DNA of 64,000 nt. Source: Paenibacillus elgii NBRC 100335 (lineage in GTDB: Bacteria > Bacillota > Bacilli > Paenibacillales > NBRC-103111). Below, one piece after another: positions 51,175-59,833 of the stretch; the stretch's first letter is position 1, and each line of letters starts with the position of its first letter. A model generated the notes under the pieces. It did no database searches. It was given only the letters and a program-made list of their open reading frames with translations, and had not been told where the DNA came from. Both the position numbers and the translations under genes were made by a program. The DNA lies in NCBI RefSeq assembly GCF_004000865.1, contig NZ_BIMB01000015.1, forward strand, positions 1-64,000, given 5' to 3'.

Positions 51175-51843
51175 ATGAAAAACATATTGAAGATGGGTAC
51201 GATCGGCACGCTACTGCTGGCAACGGCTTTTGGAGCGATGGGTACGGCAGCGGCGGCCGAGCAGGCGAAGGAGGTACCGCCGGGCGTCCAATCGGGGGTT
51301 ATGAATCCCGGCAACGGCGCTTATATGAAACTGCTGGCGAAGATCTACATACCGGAGAGCGCAGAGGAGTGGAAAAAAGCGGTCGAAGAGCGCAAGCAGG
51401 CGGAAAATGACATGACGGAAGCGACTCAGGCACGCACCAAGTTTAAGGACGAGCTATCGCGCAATTATAAACCGGAGACCGCCCCTAAAGCGCCCAATGT
51501 CGAATATAAAGAAAACTCCGCTACGGGCAAAAAGCAACTGTTTATAGACGGTAAACCCGTAGATCATTATTCAAACGGAAGGCCGATAGCAGACGGCAAG
51601 ATTGTAGAAGGCATCGCTGTCGCTATGGAGGGTATGGATGGTATAATCGATAAAAGACCGGAGCAATCCGAAGAGTCGAAGCGGGCGGTGGCGTACGCGA
51701 AAGCGGTCGAAGCAGGCGACACGGAAGCGATTCGCGGGCTGCTGCCGAAGTTGCTGATCGATTACCGCAAGCAGACAACCGCAATCAAAGAAGAGGCCGC
51801 AAGAATGAAAGCGGAGGATGCCAAGATCAAAGCGGGTCTGTAA
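51175..51843 (+). CDS. Secreted protein related to the sensor domain of the neighbouring kinase
   Basis: A 222-residue exported protein with a signal peptide (about 1-28, cleavage after AAA). Residues 62-220 are charged and mostly helical: WKKAVEERKQAENDM, then TKFKDEL, and the C-terminal EAIRGLLPKLLIDYRKQT followed by IKEEAARMKAEDAKI. The same sequence, with about half of the residues identical, forms the external part of the histidine kinase encoded 0.8 kb downstream. At the DNA level 35 of 36 bases agree between 51421-51456 and 52960-52995. AAGGAGTGCAGGACA supplies the ribosome site. A terminator separates it from the response regulator gene. No enzyme motif is visible; it may be a ligand-binding or ligand-like partner of the kinase. 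Confidence 0.75.
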   Translation: MKNILKMGTIGTLLLATAFGAMGTAAAAEQAKEVPPGVQSGVMNPGNGAYMKLLAKIYIPESAEEWKKAVEERKQAENDMTEATQARTKFKDELSRNYKPETAPKAPNVEYKENSATGKKQLFIDGKPVDHYSNGRPIADGKIVEGIAVAMEGMDGIIDKRPEQSEESKRAVAYAKAVEAGDTEAIRGLLPKLLIDYRKQTTAIKEEAARMKAEDAKIKAGL

Positions 51844-51868
51844 AAAGCGGTACGTAATCACATTTTAT

Positions 51869-51915
51869 AAAAGGCGTTCTTTTCGGGCACAGTCAGGCCG
51901 AAGACGCCTTTTTCC
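51869..51915 (+). terminator. Terminator between the secreted-protein gene and the response regulator gene
   Basis: AAAAGGCGT (51869-51877) pairs with ACGCCTTTT (51904-51912), followed by T; the secreted-protein transcript ends before the two-component genes. Confidence 0.8.
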
Positions 51916-51957
51916 TTTGACGCAAACATGCTGGGACAGATACAGGAGAGGATTCGG

Positions 51958-52644
51958 ATGTACCGTATTTTTCTGGTGGAGGACGAAGAACATTTGAACG
52001 GGGTGCTTTCCGCTTATCTTGAAAGCGAGGGTTGGCAGGTGCGTTCGTTTCTCAACGGCGGGGAGGGTCGCCAAGCGATAGGGGAACGGCCGGACCTGTG
52101 GATCCTCGACATTATGCTGCCTGGTATCGACGGCTACCAGCTGCTTCGTGAGATCAAGGCGGATCAGCCGCGGCTGCCGGTTATTTTCATTTCCGCGAGG
52201 GACGCCGATATCGACAGGGTCGTTGGGCTGGAGCTGGGCAGCGACGATTATATGGCCAAGCCGTTTCTCCCGCGGGAGCTGGTCATCCGTACGCGCAAGC
52301 TGCTGGAGCGCGTATACGGAGACGGAAGGCAAGAAGCGGAGGCCCGCGGCCGCGCACAGCTACTCGTGCCGCCCTATATCGTCGATGAAGATGGGCGAAC
52401 GGTCAGGACGGAGAAAGGAAAGGCCGTGGACCTCACCTCCAAGGAGTTCGATCTGATTGTTTATTTTGGCCGGCATGCCGGCCAACTGCTTGATCGCGAG
52501 CAGGTGCTGGCGGGCGTGTGGGGCAGCGATTATTACGGGTCCGACCGCGTTGTGGACGATCTCGTTCGGCGGCTGAGGCGAAAGCTGCCGCAGCTGAGGC
52601 TGGAGACCGTATACGGATACGGGTACAGGCTGGTGAAAGCGTGA
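51958..52644 (+). CDS. OmpR-family response regulator
   Basis: A 228-residue regulator. The receiver domain (about 1-120) has the acidic pocket VEDEE, the phospho-acceptor aspartate in LWILDIMLPGIDGY, the threonine/serine site ISARD and the lysine in AKPF. The C-terminal OmpR winged helix (about 130-228) has KGKAVDLTSKEFDLIVYFGR and the end block VDDLVRRLRRKLPQLRLETV. It is the partner of the kinase that follows with a GTGA overlap. ATG 51958 has AGGAGAGG upstream; the earlier frame start is rejected. Target genes are unknown; the adjacent secreted-protein gene is an obvious candidate. Confidence 0.92.
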   Translation: MYRIFLVEDEEHLNGVLSAYLESEGWQVRSFLNGGEGRQAIGERPDLWILDIMLPGIDGYQLLREIKADQPRLPVIFISARDADIDRVVGLELGSDDYMAKPFLPRELVIRTRKLLERVYGDGRQEAEARGRAQLLVPPYIVDEDGRTVRTEKGKAVDLTSKEFDLIVYFGRHAGQLLDREQVLAGVWGSDYYGSDRVVDDLVRRLRRKLPQLRLETVYGYGYRLVKA

Positions 52645-54512
52645 AGCATTGGCCTCTTGCCGTCAAATTATGGGGGATCTTCACCGCCTTGACGATCGGC
52701 AGCTTCTCGTTGCTGGCGGTGCTGCTGCCATGGACGTTGAAAGATTTTTTTACGGAACAGCTGTACGATTCCTTACTCGACCAGTCTCAAATGTATGCGT
52801 CCTCCCCGCCTTCTTTTCTTCCTTCAGACATATCGGCTTCTGCCATTATGGGGCTGGCGGGCTTCCGGGAGATGATCAGGCGGGTTGCTCCTGAAAGCGA
52901 GGAAATGTGGAAACAGGCGTTTGGGGAGCGCGAGCTGGCGGAGAACGACATGGCGAAAGCGACTCAGGAACGCACCAAGTTTAAGGACGAGCTACAGCGC
53001 AGCTTCAATAAGAAGACCTCTCCTCAGAACGACAAAATTGATTTTAAAGAAAGCGCTGCGGCTGGAGTGACCCCGACTTTTATCGGTAAGCATCCGGATA
53101 ACGGGATCAACGGGGGGAAAGAATCGGAGCTTTCGGATAAGATGAAGCTTTTGGAGACGTACGCGCGAGATGTCGAAGCGGGAGATACGCAAGCGATCCG
53201 AGCGGAGGACGCGGAAGCGATCCGCGGATTGCTTCCGAAGCTGCTGGACGATTATCGCAAGCAGACGGCCTCGTTGAAAGAGGCCGCTGCCAGAATGACA
53301 ATCGAGGACGATAAGCTCAAAGCAGAGGGCGCTATCAAGAAGACGGAGCCCTCTTTGCCGCCGCCGAATGGTCCGTCCGTTCAACGTTTGATGCTGAGTA
53401 CGAAAGGGAGTATATCGTTATTCGAAATGAGCGGCGCTTTGACCTCGGCCGATCCTCTCGTGCGAACCATGGCGCAGGATGCCCGGCTGCAACAGGCTCC
53501 CGTACAAAAGTATATGAGCAATATCGAGGGCAAGCTGGTCTTTTATGTCATCCGAATACAAGACATTCAAGGCGGCCCCGGCTTCATGGTATCCTACACC
53601 ACGAGCAATTACCGCAACGATCTGGTTATGGCGATGTTCGGCCGGCTGGCGCTGCTCATGGCGGGACTGATCGTGCTGAGCTGGCTCCCGTGTCTGGGGC
53701 TGGCCCAATATTTGACGCGTCCGCTTGTGCAGATGGAGCGGCATGTCGGACGGCTTGCCAGACGCGATTGGCACGAACCGCTGGAGACGGTCAGCAAGGA
53801 TGAAATCGGGCGTTTGGGATCGGCCATCGAGACGATGCGTCAGCAGCTTGTAAGGCAGGACAAAACGCAGCAGTTTTTCCTCCAAAACATCTCGCATGAG
53901 CTCAAGACGCCCGTCATGGTGATCCGCAGCTATGCCCAGTCCATTATGGACGGCGTCTTTCCGCGGAAAACGCTGGCAGGCAGCGTGGACGTCATTATGA
54001 AGGAATCGGAGCGGCTGGAGAAACGGGTCCGCGACCTGCTTTATTTGAACAAGCTGAATTATTTTACGTCCCGGGCGAAGCCGCACCAGCCCTTCGATCT
54101 GAAAGCGCTGCTCGACGATACCGTGGAGAGGCTGCGCTACCGCCGCGCAGACATTGCTTGGGAGGTCAGCGTCCCGGATGCGGTCATGCTCACCGGCGAC
54201 CGGGAGCAGTGGGGCGTCGCGCTGGAGAATCTGGCTGATAACCAGTTGCGGTATGCGAAAACTAGTATCCGGCTTGAAGTGAGGCCGGGGGGAGCCGGAG
54301 CTCCTATCGTTCGCCTATGGAACGACGGGCCGCCGCTCGATGAGGAGACGGCGCAAAGCTTGTTCGAGCCGTTCCGGACCGGAGGGGACGGGCAGTTCGG
54401 CTTAGGCCTTGCCATTGTCAAGCAAATCGCCGTCAACCACGGCTATACGGCCCGAGCCGCGAATGAAGAAGGGGGCGTTACCTTTTACTTGGAGCCGGGC
54501 GCTTCGGTCTAA
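52641..54512 (+). CDS. Sensor histidine kinase carrying a copy of the secreted protein in its sensor region
   Basis: A 623-residue kinase. TM1 is at about 8-31 and TM2 at about 331-353, so residues 32-330 are outside. Residues about 86-230 of this region are a copy of the secreted protein encoded upstream (WKQAFGERELAENDM, TKFKDEL, EAIRGLLPKLLDDYRKQT), with an extra eight-residue repeat (QAIRAEDA next to EAIRG). The flanks (32-85 and 245-330) resemble an ordinary kinase sensor domain into which the module was inserted. Inside: HAMP (about 354-408), HisKA with phospho-histidine 419 (NISHELKTPVMVIRSYAQS), and a HATPase domain with LADNQLRYAKTSI and GGDGQFGLGLAIVKQ. GTG 52641 overlaps the regulator stop as GTGA. 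All catalytic motifs look intact. Confidence 0.9.
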   Translation: MKHWPLAVKLWGIFTALTIGSFSLLAVLLPWTLKDFFTEQLYDSLLDQSQMYASSPPSFLPSDISASAIMGLAGFREMIRRVAPESEEMWKQAFGERELAENDMAKATQERTKFKDELQRSFNKKTSPQNDKIDFKESAAAGVTPTFIGKHPDNGINGGKESELSDKMKLLETYARDVEAGDTQAIRAEDAEAIRGLLPKLLDDYRKQTASLKEAAARMTIEDDKLKAEGAIKKTEPSLPPPNGPSVQRLMLSTKGSISLFEMSGALTSADPLVRTMAQDARLQQAPVQKYMSNIEGKLVFYVIRIQDIQGGPGFMVSYTTSNYRNDLVMAMFGRLALLMAGLIVLSWLPCLGLAQYLTRPLVQMERHVGRLARRDWHEPLETVSKDEIGRLGSAIETMRQQLVRQDKTQQFFLQNISHELKTPVMVIRSYAQSIMDGVFPRKTLAGSVDVIMKESERLEKRVRDLLYLNKLNYFTSRAKPHQPFDLKALLDDTVERLRYRRADIAWEVSVPDAVMLTGDREQWGVALENLADNQLRYAKTSIRLEVRPGGAGAPIVRLWNDGPPLDEETAQSLFEPFRTGGDGQFGLGLAIVKQIAVNHGYTARAANEEGGVTFYLEPGASV

Positions 54513-54613
54513 TCGCTTCCTTTCGGAATAGTCGCAAAAACTGCAAAGTCGGTTGACCTGACGGTACGAATAAAATGGACGGGGAAAAGCACACATTTTG
54601 CCCCATAGTCCAA

Positions 54614-54641
54614 ACATGCCGAAGGACACGACCATAGGATA
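54614..54641 (+). promoter_or_regulatory. Sigma-E/K-like promoter of the second YjcZ gene
   Basis: AC (54614-54615), 17 bases, then CATAGGATA (54633-54641), matching the AC-N16/17-CATAnnnTA consensus of sigma-K/E promoters. The -10 region is closely like that of the first YjcZ gene. Confidence 0.55.
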
Positions 54642-54671
54642 TAACATGTAAACGAAAGGAGGGACCGAACA

Positions 54672-54791
54672 ATGGGTTTTGGTGGTTGCGGAGTTGGTGG
54701 CTTTGGCGGCTGCGGCGGGTTTACTAGCACAGGTGTTATTCTCGTTCTCTTCATTCTGCTTGTAATCGTTACCCGTTCCTTGTTCATCTAA
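54672..54791 (+). CDS. YjcZ-family sporulation protein (39 aa)
   Basis: A 39-residue protein with a Gly/Cys-rich head (MGFGGCGVGGFGGCGG) and the hydrophobic helix FTSTGVILVLFILLVIV, ending TRSLFI. Its helix is identical to that of the 32-residue YjcZ protein at 39444, but the head is longer. AAAGGAGGG is a very strong site eight bases before the ATG, and a sigma-K-like promoter lies upstream. A perfect terminator follows. Such proteins are found in spores; a structural or membrane role is assumed but not shown. Confidence 0.88.
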   Translation: MGFGGCGVGGFGGCGGFTSTGVILVLFILLVIVTRSLFI

Positions 54792-54808
54792 TTGCGAGCA
54801 GTTCCCTG

Positions 54809-54839
54809 AAGATCCCGCGTTTTGGCGGGATCTTTTTTT
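54809..54839 (+). terminator. Terminator of the second YjcZ gene
   Basis: AAGATCCCGC (54809-54818) pairs with GCGGGATCTT (54825-54834), then T to 54839. Confidence 0.88.
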
Positions 54840-54938
54840 ATGCTTGGCATTAGGGAAACGGTATACATTGAGGGGGAGCGGCGGTTAGAATGGAGAAAAA
54901 ACGATTGCCGAAGAAGGAACGGGGAAAGGAAGACTGCG

Positions 54939-55265
54939 ATGGTACAGGCCGTTATCTTATTTATTCTCGCGGGGCTGGCCGAGATCGGCGGAGGGTACCT
55001 TGTCTGGTTATGGCTCCGGGAAGGAAGGGCGATCGGCTACGGCATCGTCGGCGCGCTGATTCTTGTCGTATACGGGATCATTCCGACATTGCAAAGCTTT
55101 CCGAGCTTCGGGCGGGTGTATGCGGCTTATGGCGGCGTTTTCGTCGTCTTGTCGGTACTGTGGGGCTGGGGCATCGACAAGAAAGCTCCGGACGTCTACG
55201 ACTGGCTCGGGATGAGCTTGTGTTTGGTCGGGGTCGCCGTCATGCTGTACGCTCCGCGGTCCTAA
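54939..55265 (+). CDS. YnfA/UPF0060-family membrane protein
   Basis: A 108-residue protein with four membrane helices, the YnfA (UPF0060) pattern: LAGLAEIGGGYLVWLWLREG near the start, GYGIVGALILVVYGIIPTLQ, then GRVYAAYGGVFVVLSVLWGW and the final GVAVMLYAPRS. The family is related to small multidrug resistance proteins; some members are reported to take part in efflux, but the role here is unknown. ATG 54939 follows AAAGGAAG; a longer upstream frame is not supported. It lies between the YjcZ terminator and a bidirectional terminator shared with glnS. Confidence 0.88.
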   Translation: MVQAVILFILAGLAEIGGGYLVWLWLREGRAIGYGIVGALILVVYGIIPTLQSFPSFGRVYAAYGGVFVVLSVLWGWGIDKKAPDVYDWLGMSLCLVGVAVMLYAPRS

Positions 55266-55286
55266 CGCCGCGTCCTGGGACGACAG

Positions 55287-55339
55287 CAAAAAAAGAAGCC
55301 TTTCGCAGCGGATAAACCGTCCGGCGAAAAGGCTTCTTT
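55287..55339. terminator. Bidirectional terminator (ynfA-type gene and glnS)
   Basis: AGAAGCCTTT (55294-55303) pairs with AAAGGCTTCT (55328-55337), with a T run for the minus strand (complement of 55287-55294). Confidence 0.8.
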
Positions 55340-55349
55340 GCGCTTGTGG

Positions 55350-57023
55350 TTATTTTTTCGGGTCAAACGAGCTCTTCAGCGACACGATCCGGTTGAACAC
55401 CGGGCGGCCCTCCGTCGAATGCTTCGGATCGACGTTGAAGTAGCCGTGGCGGAAAAACTGGAACTTGTCCTGAGGCTTCGTGTCCCGCATATTGTTCTCG
55501 ACGAAGCCTTGCACCGTTTCGAGCGACTTCGGATTAATATTGTCGAGGAACGATTCGCCTTCCTCTGCTTCCTCGTCGAGGATGAGCGGCTCGTACAGGC
55601 GGAATTCCGCCGGGACGGCTTGCGTCGCTTCCACCCAGTGAATCGTCCCCTTGACCTTGCGGCCGGTAAAGCCGCTGCCGCTCTTCGTTTCAGGATCGTA
55701 CGTGCAGTGCAGCTCCGTGACGTTGCCGTCCGCGTCCTTGATCACGTTCTCGCATTTGATGAAGTAGGCGTGCTTCAGACGCACTTCATTGCCGGGGAAC
55801 AGGCGGAAGTAGCCTTTGACCGGCTCCTCCATAAAGTCGTCCCGCTCGATATAAATTTCCCGCGAGAACGGAATTTGACGATGACCCATCGCTTCGTTCT
55901 CGGGATTGTTCTCCGCATCCAGCATCTCCACTTGCCCTTCCGGGTAGTTCGTGATGACCACCTTCAGTGGCTGCAGCACGGCCATCGTGCGCGGCGCCTT
56001 CAATTTGAGGTCCTCGCGGATGAAATGCTCCAGCATCTTCTCGTCGACGACGCTGTTGTTCGTCTTCACTACGCCGACTTCGCGGCAGAACGTGCGGATC
56101 GCTTCCGGGGTATAGCCCTTGCGGCGCAGACCGGAGATCGTAGGCATCCGCGGATCGTCCCAGCCGTCGACGACGTTCTCTTCCACGAGTAGCTTCAGCT
56201 TCCGCTTGCTCATCACTGTATTGGTCAGGCTGAGCCGGTTGAATTCGTACTGCCGCGGCACGTTCTCCATCTCGCACTCCTGCACGACCCAATCATACAG
56301 CGGACGGTGGTCGGCGAACTCCAACGTACAGATGGAATGCGTGATGCCTTCGATCGCGTCCTCCAGCGGATGAGCATAGTCGTACATCGGGTAGATGCAC
56401 CACTTGTCGCCGGTATTATGGTGATGCGTATGGGAAATCCGGTACAGCACCGGGTCCCGCAGGTTGATGTTCGGCGAGGCCATGTCGATTTTGGCGCGCA
56501 GCACCTTCTCGCCGTTGGCAAACTCGCCTTTGCGCATCCGCTCGAACAGGTCGAGATTTTCCTCCACGCTGCGGTCGCGGTACGGGCTGTTTTGGCCGGG
56601 CTCGGTCAGGGTGCCCCGCGTTTCGCGGATTTGCTCCGCCGTCAGATCGCATACGTAGGCTTTACCCTTGCGGATCAAGCGTACGGCGCGCTCGTACATT
56701 TCATCGAAAAAGTCCGAGGCAAAATACAGCTGCTCCCACTCGAAGCCGAGCCACGCGATGTCTTCCTGAATCGAGCGTACAAACTCCTCGTCTTCCTTCA
56801 CCGGGTTCGTATCGTCAAAACGCAAATGCGTACGTCCGCCGAATTCGTCGGCAAGCTCGAAGTTCAGGCAGATCGATTTCGCGTGCCCAATATGCAGGTA
56901 GCCGTTCGGCTCCGGAGGAAAGCGGGTGACGACGGTTTGAACTTTACCCGTGTTCAAATCTTCGATCATGATGTTTTTAATGTAATTGGAGGATGATGCA
57001 GAAGCCGGTTTCGTCGTGTCCAA
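55350..57023 (-). CDS. glnS: Glutaminyl-tRNA synthetase
   Basis: A class I synthetase of about 557 residues that charges tRNA-Gln. The catalytic core has [19 protein letters not shown] (HIGH), the GlnRS-specific [16 protein letters not shown], and NTVMSKRKL (KMSKS). The C-terminal beta-barrel anticodon domain follows from about 340. Most Firmicutes lack GlnRS and use amidated Glu-tRNA; its presence here points to a lineage-specific acquisition, known in some Paenibacillaceae from memory only. The start is uncertain: TTG 57023 has GAAAGG nine bases upstream, while the TTG at 57032 abuts that site, and no ATG lies near. No T-box leader was found. Confidence 0.93.
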   Translation of the reverse strand: MDTTKPASASSSNYIKNIMIEDLNTGKVQTVVTRFPPEPNGYLHIGHAKSICLNFELADEFGGRTHLRFDDTNPVKEDEEFVRSIQEDIAWLGFEWEQLYFASDFFDEMYERAVRLIRKGKAYVCDLTAEQIRETRGTLTEPGQNSPYRDRSVEENLDLFERMRKGEFANGEKVLRAKIDMASPNINLRDPVLYRISHTHHHNTGDKWCIYPMYDYAHPLEDAIEGITHSICTLEFADHRPLYDWVVQECEMENVPRQYEFNRLSLTNTVMSKRKLKLLVEENVVDGWDDPRMPTISGLRRKGYTPEAIRTFCREVGVVKTNNSVVDEKMLEHFIREDLKLKAPRTMAVLQPLKVVITNYPEGQVEMLDAENNPENEAMGHRQIPFSREIYIERDDFMEEPVKGYFRLFPGNEVRLKHAYFIKCENVIKDADGNVTELHCTYDPETKSGSGFTGRKVKGTIHWVEATQAVPAEFRLYEPLILDEEAEEGESFLDNINPKSLETVQGFVENNMRDTKPQDKFQFFRHGYFNVDPKHSTEGRPVFNRIVSLKSSFDPKK

Positions 57024-57302
57024 TGGGATCAACCTTTCTCACAAATTAGCTGTCAAAATCTATTACTCTCTATAATACACAAAATGGAGGGCAATTATAA
57101 ATGGTTTTCCGTACGATTCTTTGAAGAAAGCCCTTACTTGACGGACTTTTATGCGTTTTCCCTCCGAATATTGGGCGGTATCTATGAAAATGGGAGGGAT
57201 TTTTCTCTCTTTTGCAAGAGACGGCGTAAAATCCGCACCTTGCGGCCAAAAGAACATAAGGTGAAAAGAAGAGGGAGATGCCATGGAAAGGAGAGAGTCA
57301 TT

Positions 57303-57881
57303 GTGAAAACGAACCCTGTAAAAGAAACGAACCGTCTCGTGACGGTACCGGTGCTGCGGAAGACGCTGGCCGCCATGATTCCGTTTTACCGGCGGATTGC
57401 CACAGACCCTGCTTATGCTGCCGCGTGGACCCGGGGCGTGCGCCGCGCGGATCTGGATGCGCTGATTCGGCTGTTTCGGCAAGTCGGTCTAAACGAGCGG
57501 CGGTATGCGTCCTTGTCCACGAACGGCATCGGCTACTTCGTCGATTTCAACGCGCCGAAGCCGATCGTGCTGTATTCGAACGGCACCACGATTCTTCCGG
57601 GAACGACACAGTTTTATTTTAATACGAAGGTTCACCGTGCGGTGGCCAAGGCGATTCTGCCGTTTTATCAAGAAATCGTCACCAACCGGCCGTTCGCCTG
57701 CATCGTCGTCCGGGCGATCCGCAGCGGCAACCGAGGGCTGCTTGACCGACTGGTCCGCAGTATGATCAAGACCTCGCATCTGCGTTCCGTCTCCATCGAA
57801 AGCTCAGGCATCCGGTGCAGCTTCAAATACGCGGCCAGTCCGTTCCGTCTTGACAACCTGATCTTTGGCGGCGGGTTCTGA
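57303..57881 (+). CDS. Hypothetical protein
   Basis: A 192-residue soluble protein (MKTNPVKETNRLVTVPVLRK at the start) rich in Arg, Ala and Val. Two halves of similar size are seen: RKTLAAMIPFYRRIATDPAY (about 18-37) and HRAVAKAILPFYQEIVTNRP (about 105-125), which suggest an internal duplication of an IPFYxxIxT element. A glycine-rich end (FGGGF) closes it. No family is recognised. GTG 57303 is preceded by AAGGAGAG eight bases upstream; upstream frame extension from 57084 is unlikely. It ends before a symmetric terminator. Confidence 0.6.
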   Translation: MKTNPVKETNRLVTVPVLRKTLAAMIPFYRRIATDPAYAAAWTRGVRRADLDALIRLFRQVGLNERRYASLSTNGIGYFVDFNAPKPIVLYSNGTTILPGTTQFYFNTKVHRAVAKAILPFYQEIVTNRPFACIVVRAIRSGNRGLLDRLVRSMIKTSHLRSVSIESSGIRCSFKYAASPFRLDNLIFGGGF

Positions 57882-57906
57882 AGGCGGCAAAAGATCCGCA
57901 CGAGGC

Positions 57907-57952
57907 AAATCCCCTGCGTCTGGCGCGAGGCCGCCGATCGCAGGGGATTTTG
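57907..57952. terminator. Bidirectional terminator between two hypothetical genes
   Basis: AAATCCCCTGCG (57907-57918) pairs with CGCAGGGGATTT (57939-57950), with T following. Confidence 0.8.
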
Positions 57953-57969
57953 TTGGCGAGGATATAAGC

Positions 57970-58305
57970 TTAGAGCAGAGCCGAGGCAGCGTGCTTCTCT
58001 TCATACTGCAGCAGCAGCGCTTCGGCTTTGTCTAAATCTTTGGCGTGCACATCGAGCTTCAAGCTTTCGGGGTGATGGAGATCGACGGCTTCGGCTGCCG
58101 TCTGAATTGCGCTTAGAGCCGCATCGGTCTCGGATTTCACCCGGCATTTCACCTGCTTCGACTTTAAGAAGGCGTGCCTCGCGTGAAGGTCGCGTGCCTC
58201 GGGCCCGGAAGCGGCCATCACCGTCTTCCACTGCGCGGAGCGGCTGTATAGCAGGTACATCGCGGCAAGGACAACCAACAGGAGCAATAAACCTCCCATA
58301 ACCAT
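57970..58305 (-). CDS. Single-pass membrane hypothetical protein
   Basis: A 111-residue protein with one N-terminal hydrophobic helix (MVMGGLLLLLVVLAAMYLLY) and a soluble part that includes an ACT-like strand-helix arrangement (VKCRVKSETDAALSAI, ESLKLDVHAKDLDKAEALLL). The start at 58305 has AAGGTGG six to eight bases upstream; a longer frame to 58428 is unlikely. Stands alone. No function known. Confidence 0.6.
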   Translation of the reverse strand: MVMGGLLLLLVVLAAMYLLYSRSAQWKTVMAASGPEARDLHARHAFLKSKQVKCRVKSETDAALSAIQTAAEAVDLHHPESLKLDVHAKDLDKAEALLLQYEEKHAASALL

Positions 58306-58513
58306 AGAAACACCACCTTCGTCTAATTGGATTTTGCGGACGGAGGACTGCCGGTAGTCTTGGGTGGGCGGACGCATGCTTGCCATTACCCGTTTCCGGC
58401 CGGGTTGAAACATGGTTTTTTTTACCACAAATATCGAACAAGCCGGCTAACGGTTCGGCGACCGATGCCGGCTTGCTGTAAGTCTATTTTAAGGTTTGAA
58501 GCATTAGAACGGC

Positions 58514-59833
58514 TTACACGGTCTGCGCGGCGAAAAAACGCGGCAAAAACGCTTTGTTCTGCTCCAGCATCTCGTCCAGCATCGGCTCCGCTTTGTTGAC
58601 CGAGGTCACGAGCGGATGGTGGGCCAGCGCTTGAAGCGCAAGCCCGCGGTCGCCCGAGACGGCGGCGGCGATCGCCAGGCGCTCGTACGTTTTCACCGCA
58701 TGGATCAAGCCCTTGGCAGCTTCCGGCATGACCGATACCGGCAGCGGAATCGGCCCCTGCTTCGTGACGACGCAGTTGACCTCGATGCAGGCGTCCGCCG
58801 GCAGGAAGTCGAGAATGCCCTGGTTGCGGACGTTCAGCGTCTGGATGTCGCGCGTATCGTTGTACAGCGACGTCATCAGGTTGACGGCGGCCTCCGAGTA
58901 GTATGCGCCTCCGCGCTTCTCCAACTGCTTCGGCTTCTCGGCCAGCTCCGGGTCCTTGTACAGCTCGAACAATTCGTCCTCCAGCCGCTTCACGACTTCG
59001 GCGCGGGTGCCTTCCCGGGCGGACGACTCGATCTGGTCGGCCAGCATCTCTTCGGTCAAATAAAAATACTTCAAATAGTATGTCGGGATAGCACCGAGCG
59101 AACGGATGAACGACGCGTTCCATTCGTACTGCGGGACGTTTTTGGCGGAATAGCCGTCGCGGTTCGCCAGCAGTTCCTCCAGCTTCGATTCGCCGTCGAT
59201 CCGTACCTGCGTGACCCAGTGCAGATGATTCAGGCCGACGAATTCGGCGTAGATTCGCTCCATCGGCACCTCGTAGAGGCCGGTCAGCCATTTGTACACC
59301 CCAATCGGCGAATTGCAGATGCCGACGGCCCGAATGTTCGAATGGTTGAGGATCGCTTCCGTCACCATGCCCGCCGGATTCGTGAAGTTCAGCATCCAGG
59401 CGTCCGGGCACAGCTCCTCCATATCCTTGGCGATATCCAGCAGCACGGGAATCGTGCGCAGGGCCTTCATCATGCCGCCCGGGCCGGTCGTTTCCTGGCC
59501 GATCATGCCGTAGCGGAGCGGAATCGTCTCGTCCCGGATGCGCGCTTCCAGCAGCCCGACGCGCAGCTGCGTCGTGACGAAATCGGCGCCCGCCAGCGCT
59601 TCCCGGCGATTGGTCGTCAAGCGGACCGTGATCGGCAGCTGCGATTTCTCCACCATGCGCTGCGCCAGCTGTCCGACGATGCGCAGCTTGTGCTCCCCTT
59701 CCGGGATATCGACCAGCCACAGGTCCGTGACGGGAAAACGGTCATGATGCATGATAAAACCCTCGATCAGCTCCGGTGTATACGACGATCCGCCGCCGAT
59801 CACGACGACTTTCAGTCCTTTGGTTTCAGCCAC
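58514..59833 (-). CDS. Family 4 glycoside hydrolase, probable 6-phospho-beta-glucosidase
   Basis: A 439-residue GH4 enzyme, which cleaves phosphorylated disaccharides by an NAD- and metal-dependent redox mechanism. It shows the NAD-binding VVVIGGGSSYTPELIEG start, the GH4 block NFTNPAGMVTE, CNSPIG (metal-binding cysteine) and GLNHLHW. The start ending in SSYTPELI and the sequence are closer to LicH/CelF-type 6-phospho-beta-glucosidases than to alpha-galactosidases. GTG 59833 is chosen because AAGGGAG lies nine bases upstream; a TTG six bases earlier is too close to it. Its start overlaps the kinase stop by eight bases. Together with the kinase and ABC genes it suggests hydrolysis of a disaccharide that is phosphorylated inside the cell. 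Confidence 0.88.
   Translation of the reverse strand: MAETKGLKVVVIGGGSSYTPELIEGFIMHHDRFPVTDLWLVDIPEGEHKLRIVGQLAQRMVEKSQLPITVRLTTNRREALAGADFVTTQLRVGLLEARIRDETIPLRYGMIGQETTGPGGMMKALRTIPVLLDIAKDMEELCPDAWMLNFTNPAGMVTEAILNHSNIRAVGICNSPIGVYKWLTGLYEVPMERIYAEFVGLNHLHWVTQVRIDGESKLEELLANRDGYSAKNVPQYEWNASFIRSLGAIPTYYLKYFYLTEEMLADQIESSAREGTRAEVVKRLEDELFELYKDPELAEKPKQLEKRGGAYYSEAAVNLMTSLYNDTRDIQTLNVRNQGILDFLPADACIEVNCVVTKQGPIPLPVSVMPEAAKGLIHAVKTYERLAIAAAVSGDRGLALQALAHHPLVTSVNKAEPMLDEMLEQNKAFLPRFFAAQTV

Noticed and set aside
58422-59720. A 432-codon minus-strand frame inside the GH4 gene
   Set aside because: It is the GH4 gene read in a second frame; only the other frame has GH4 motifs.
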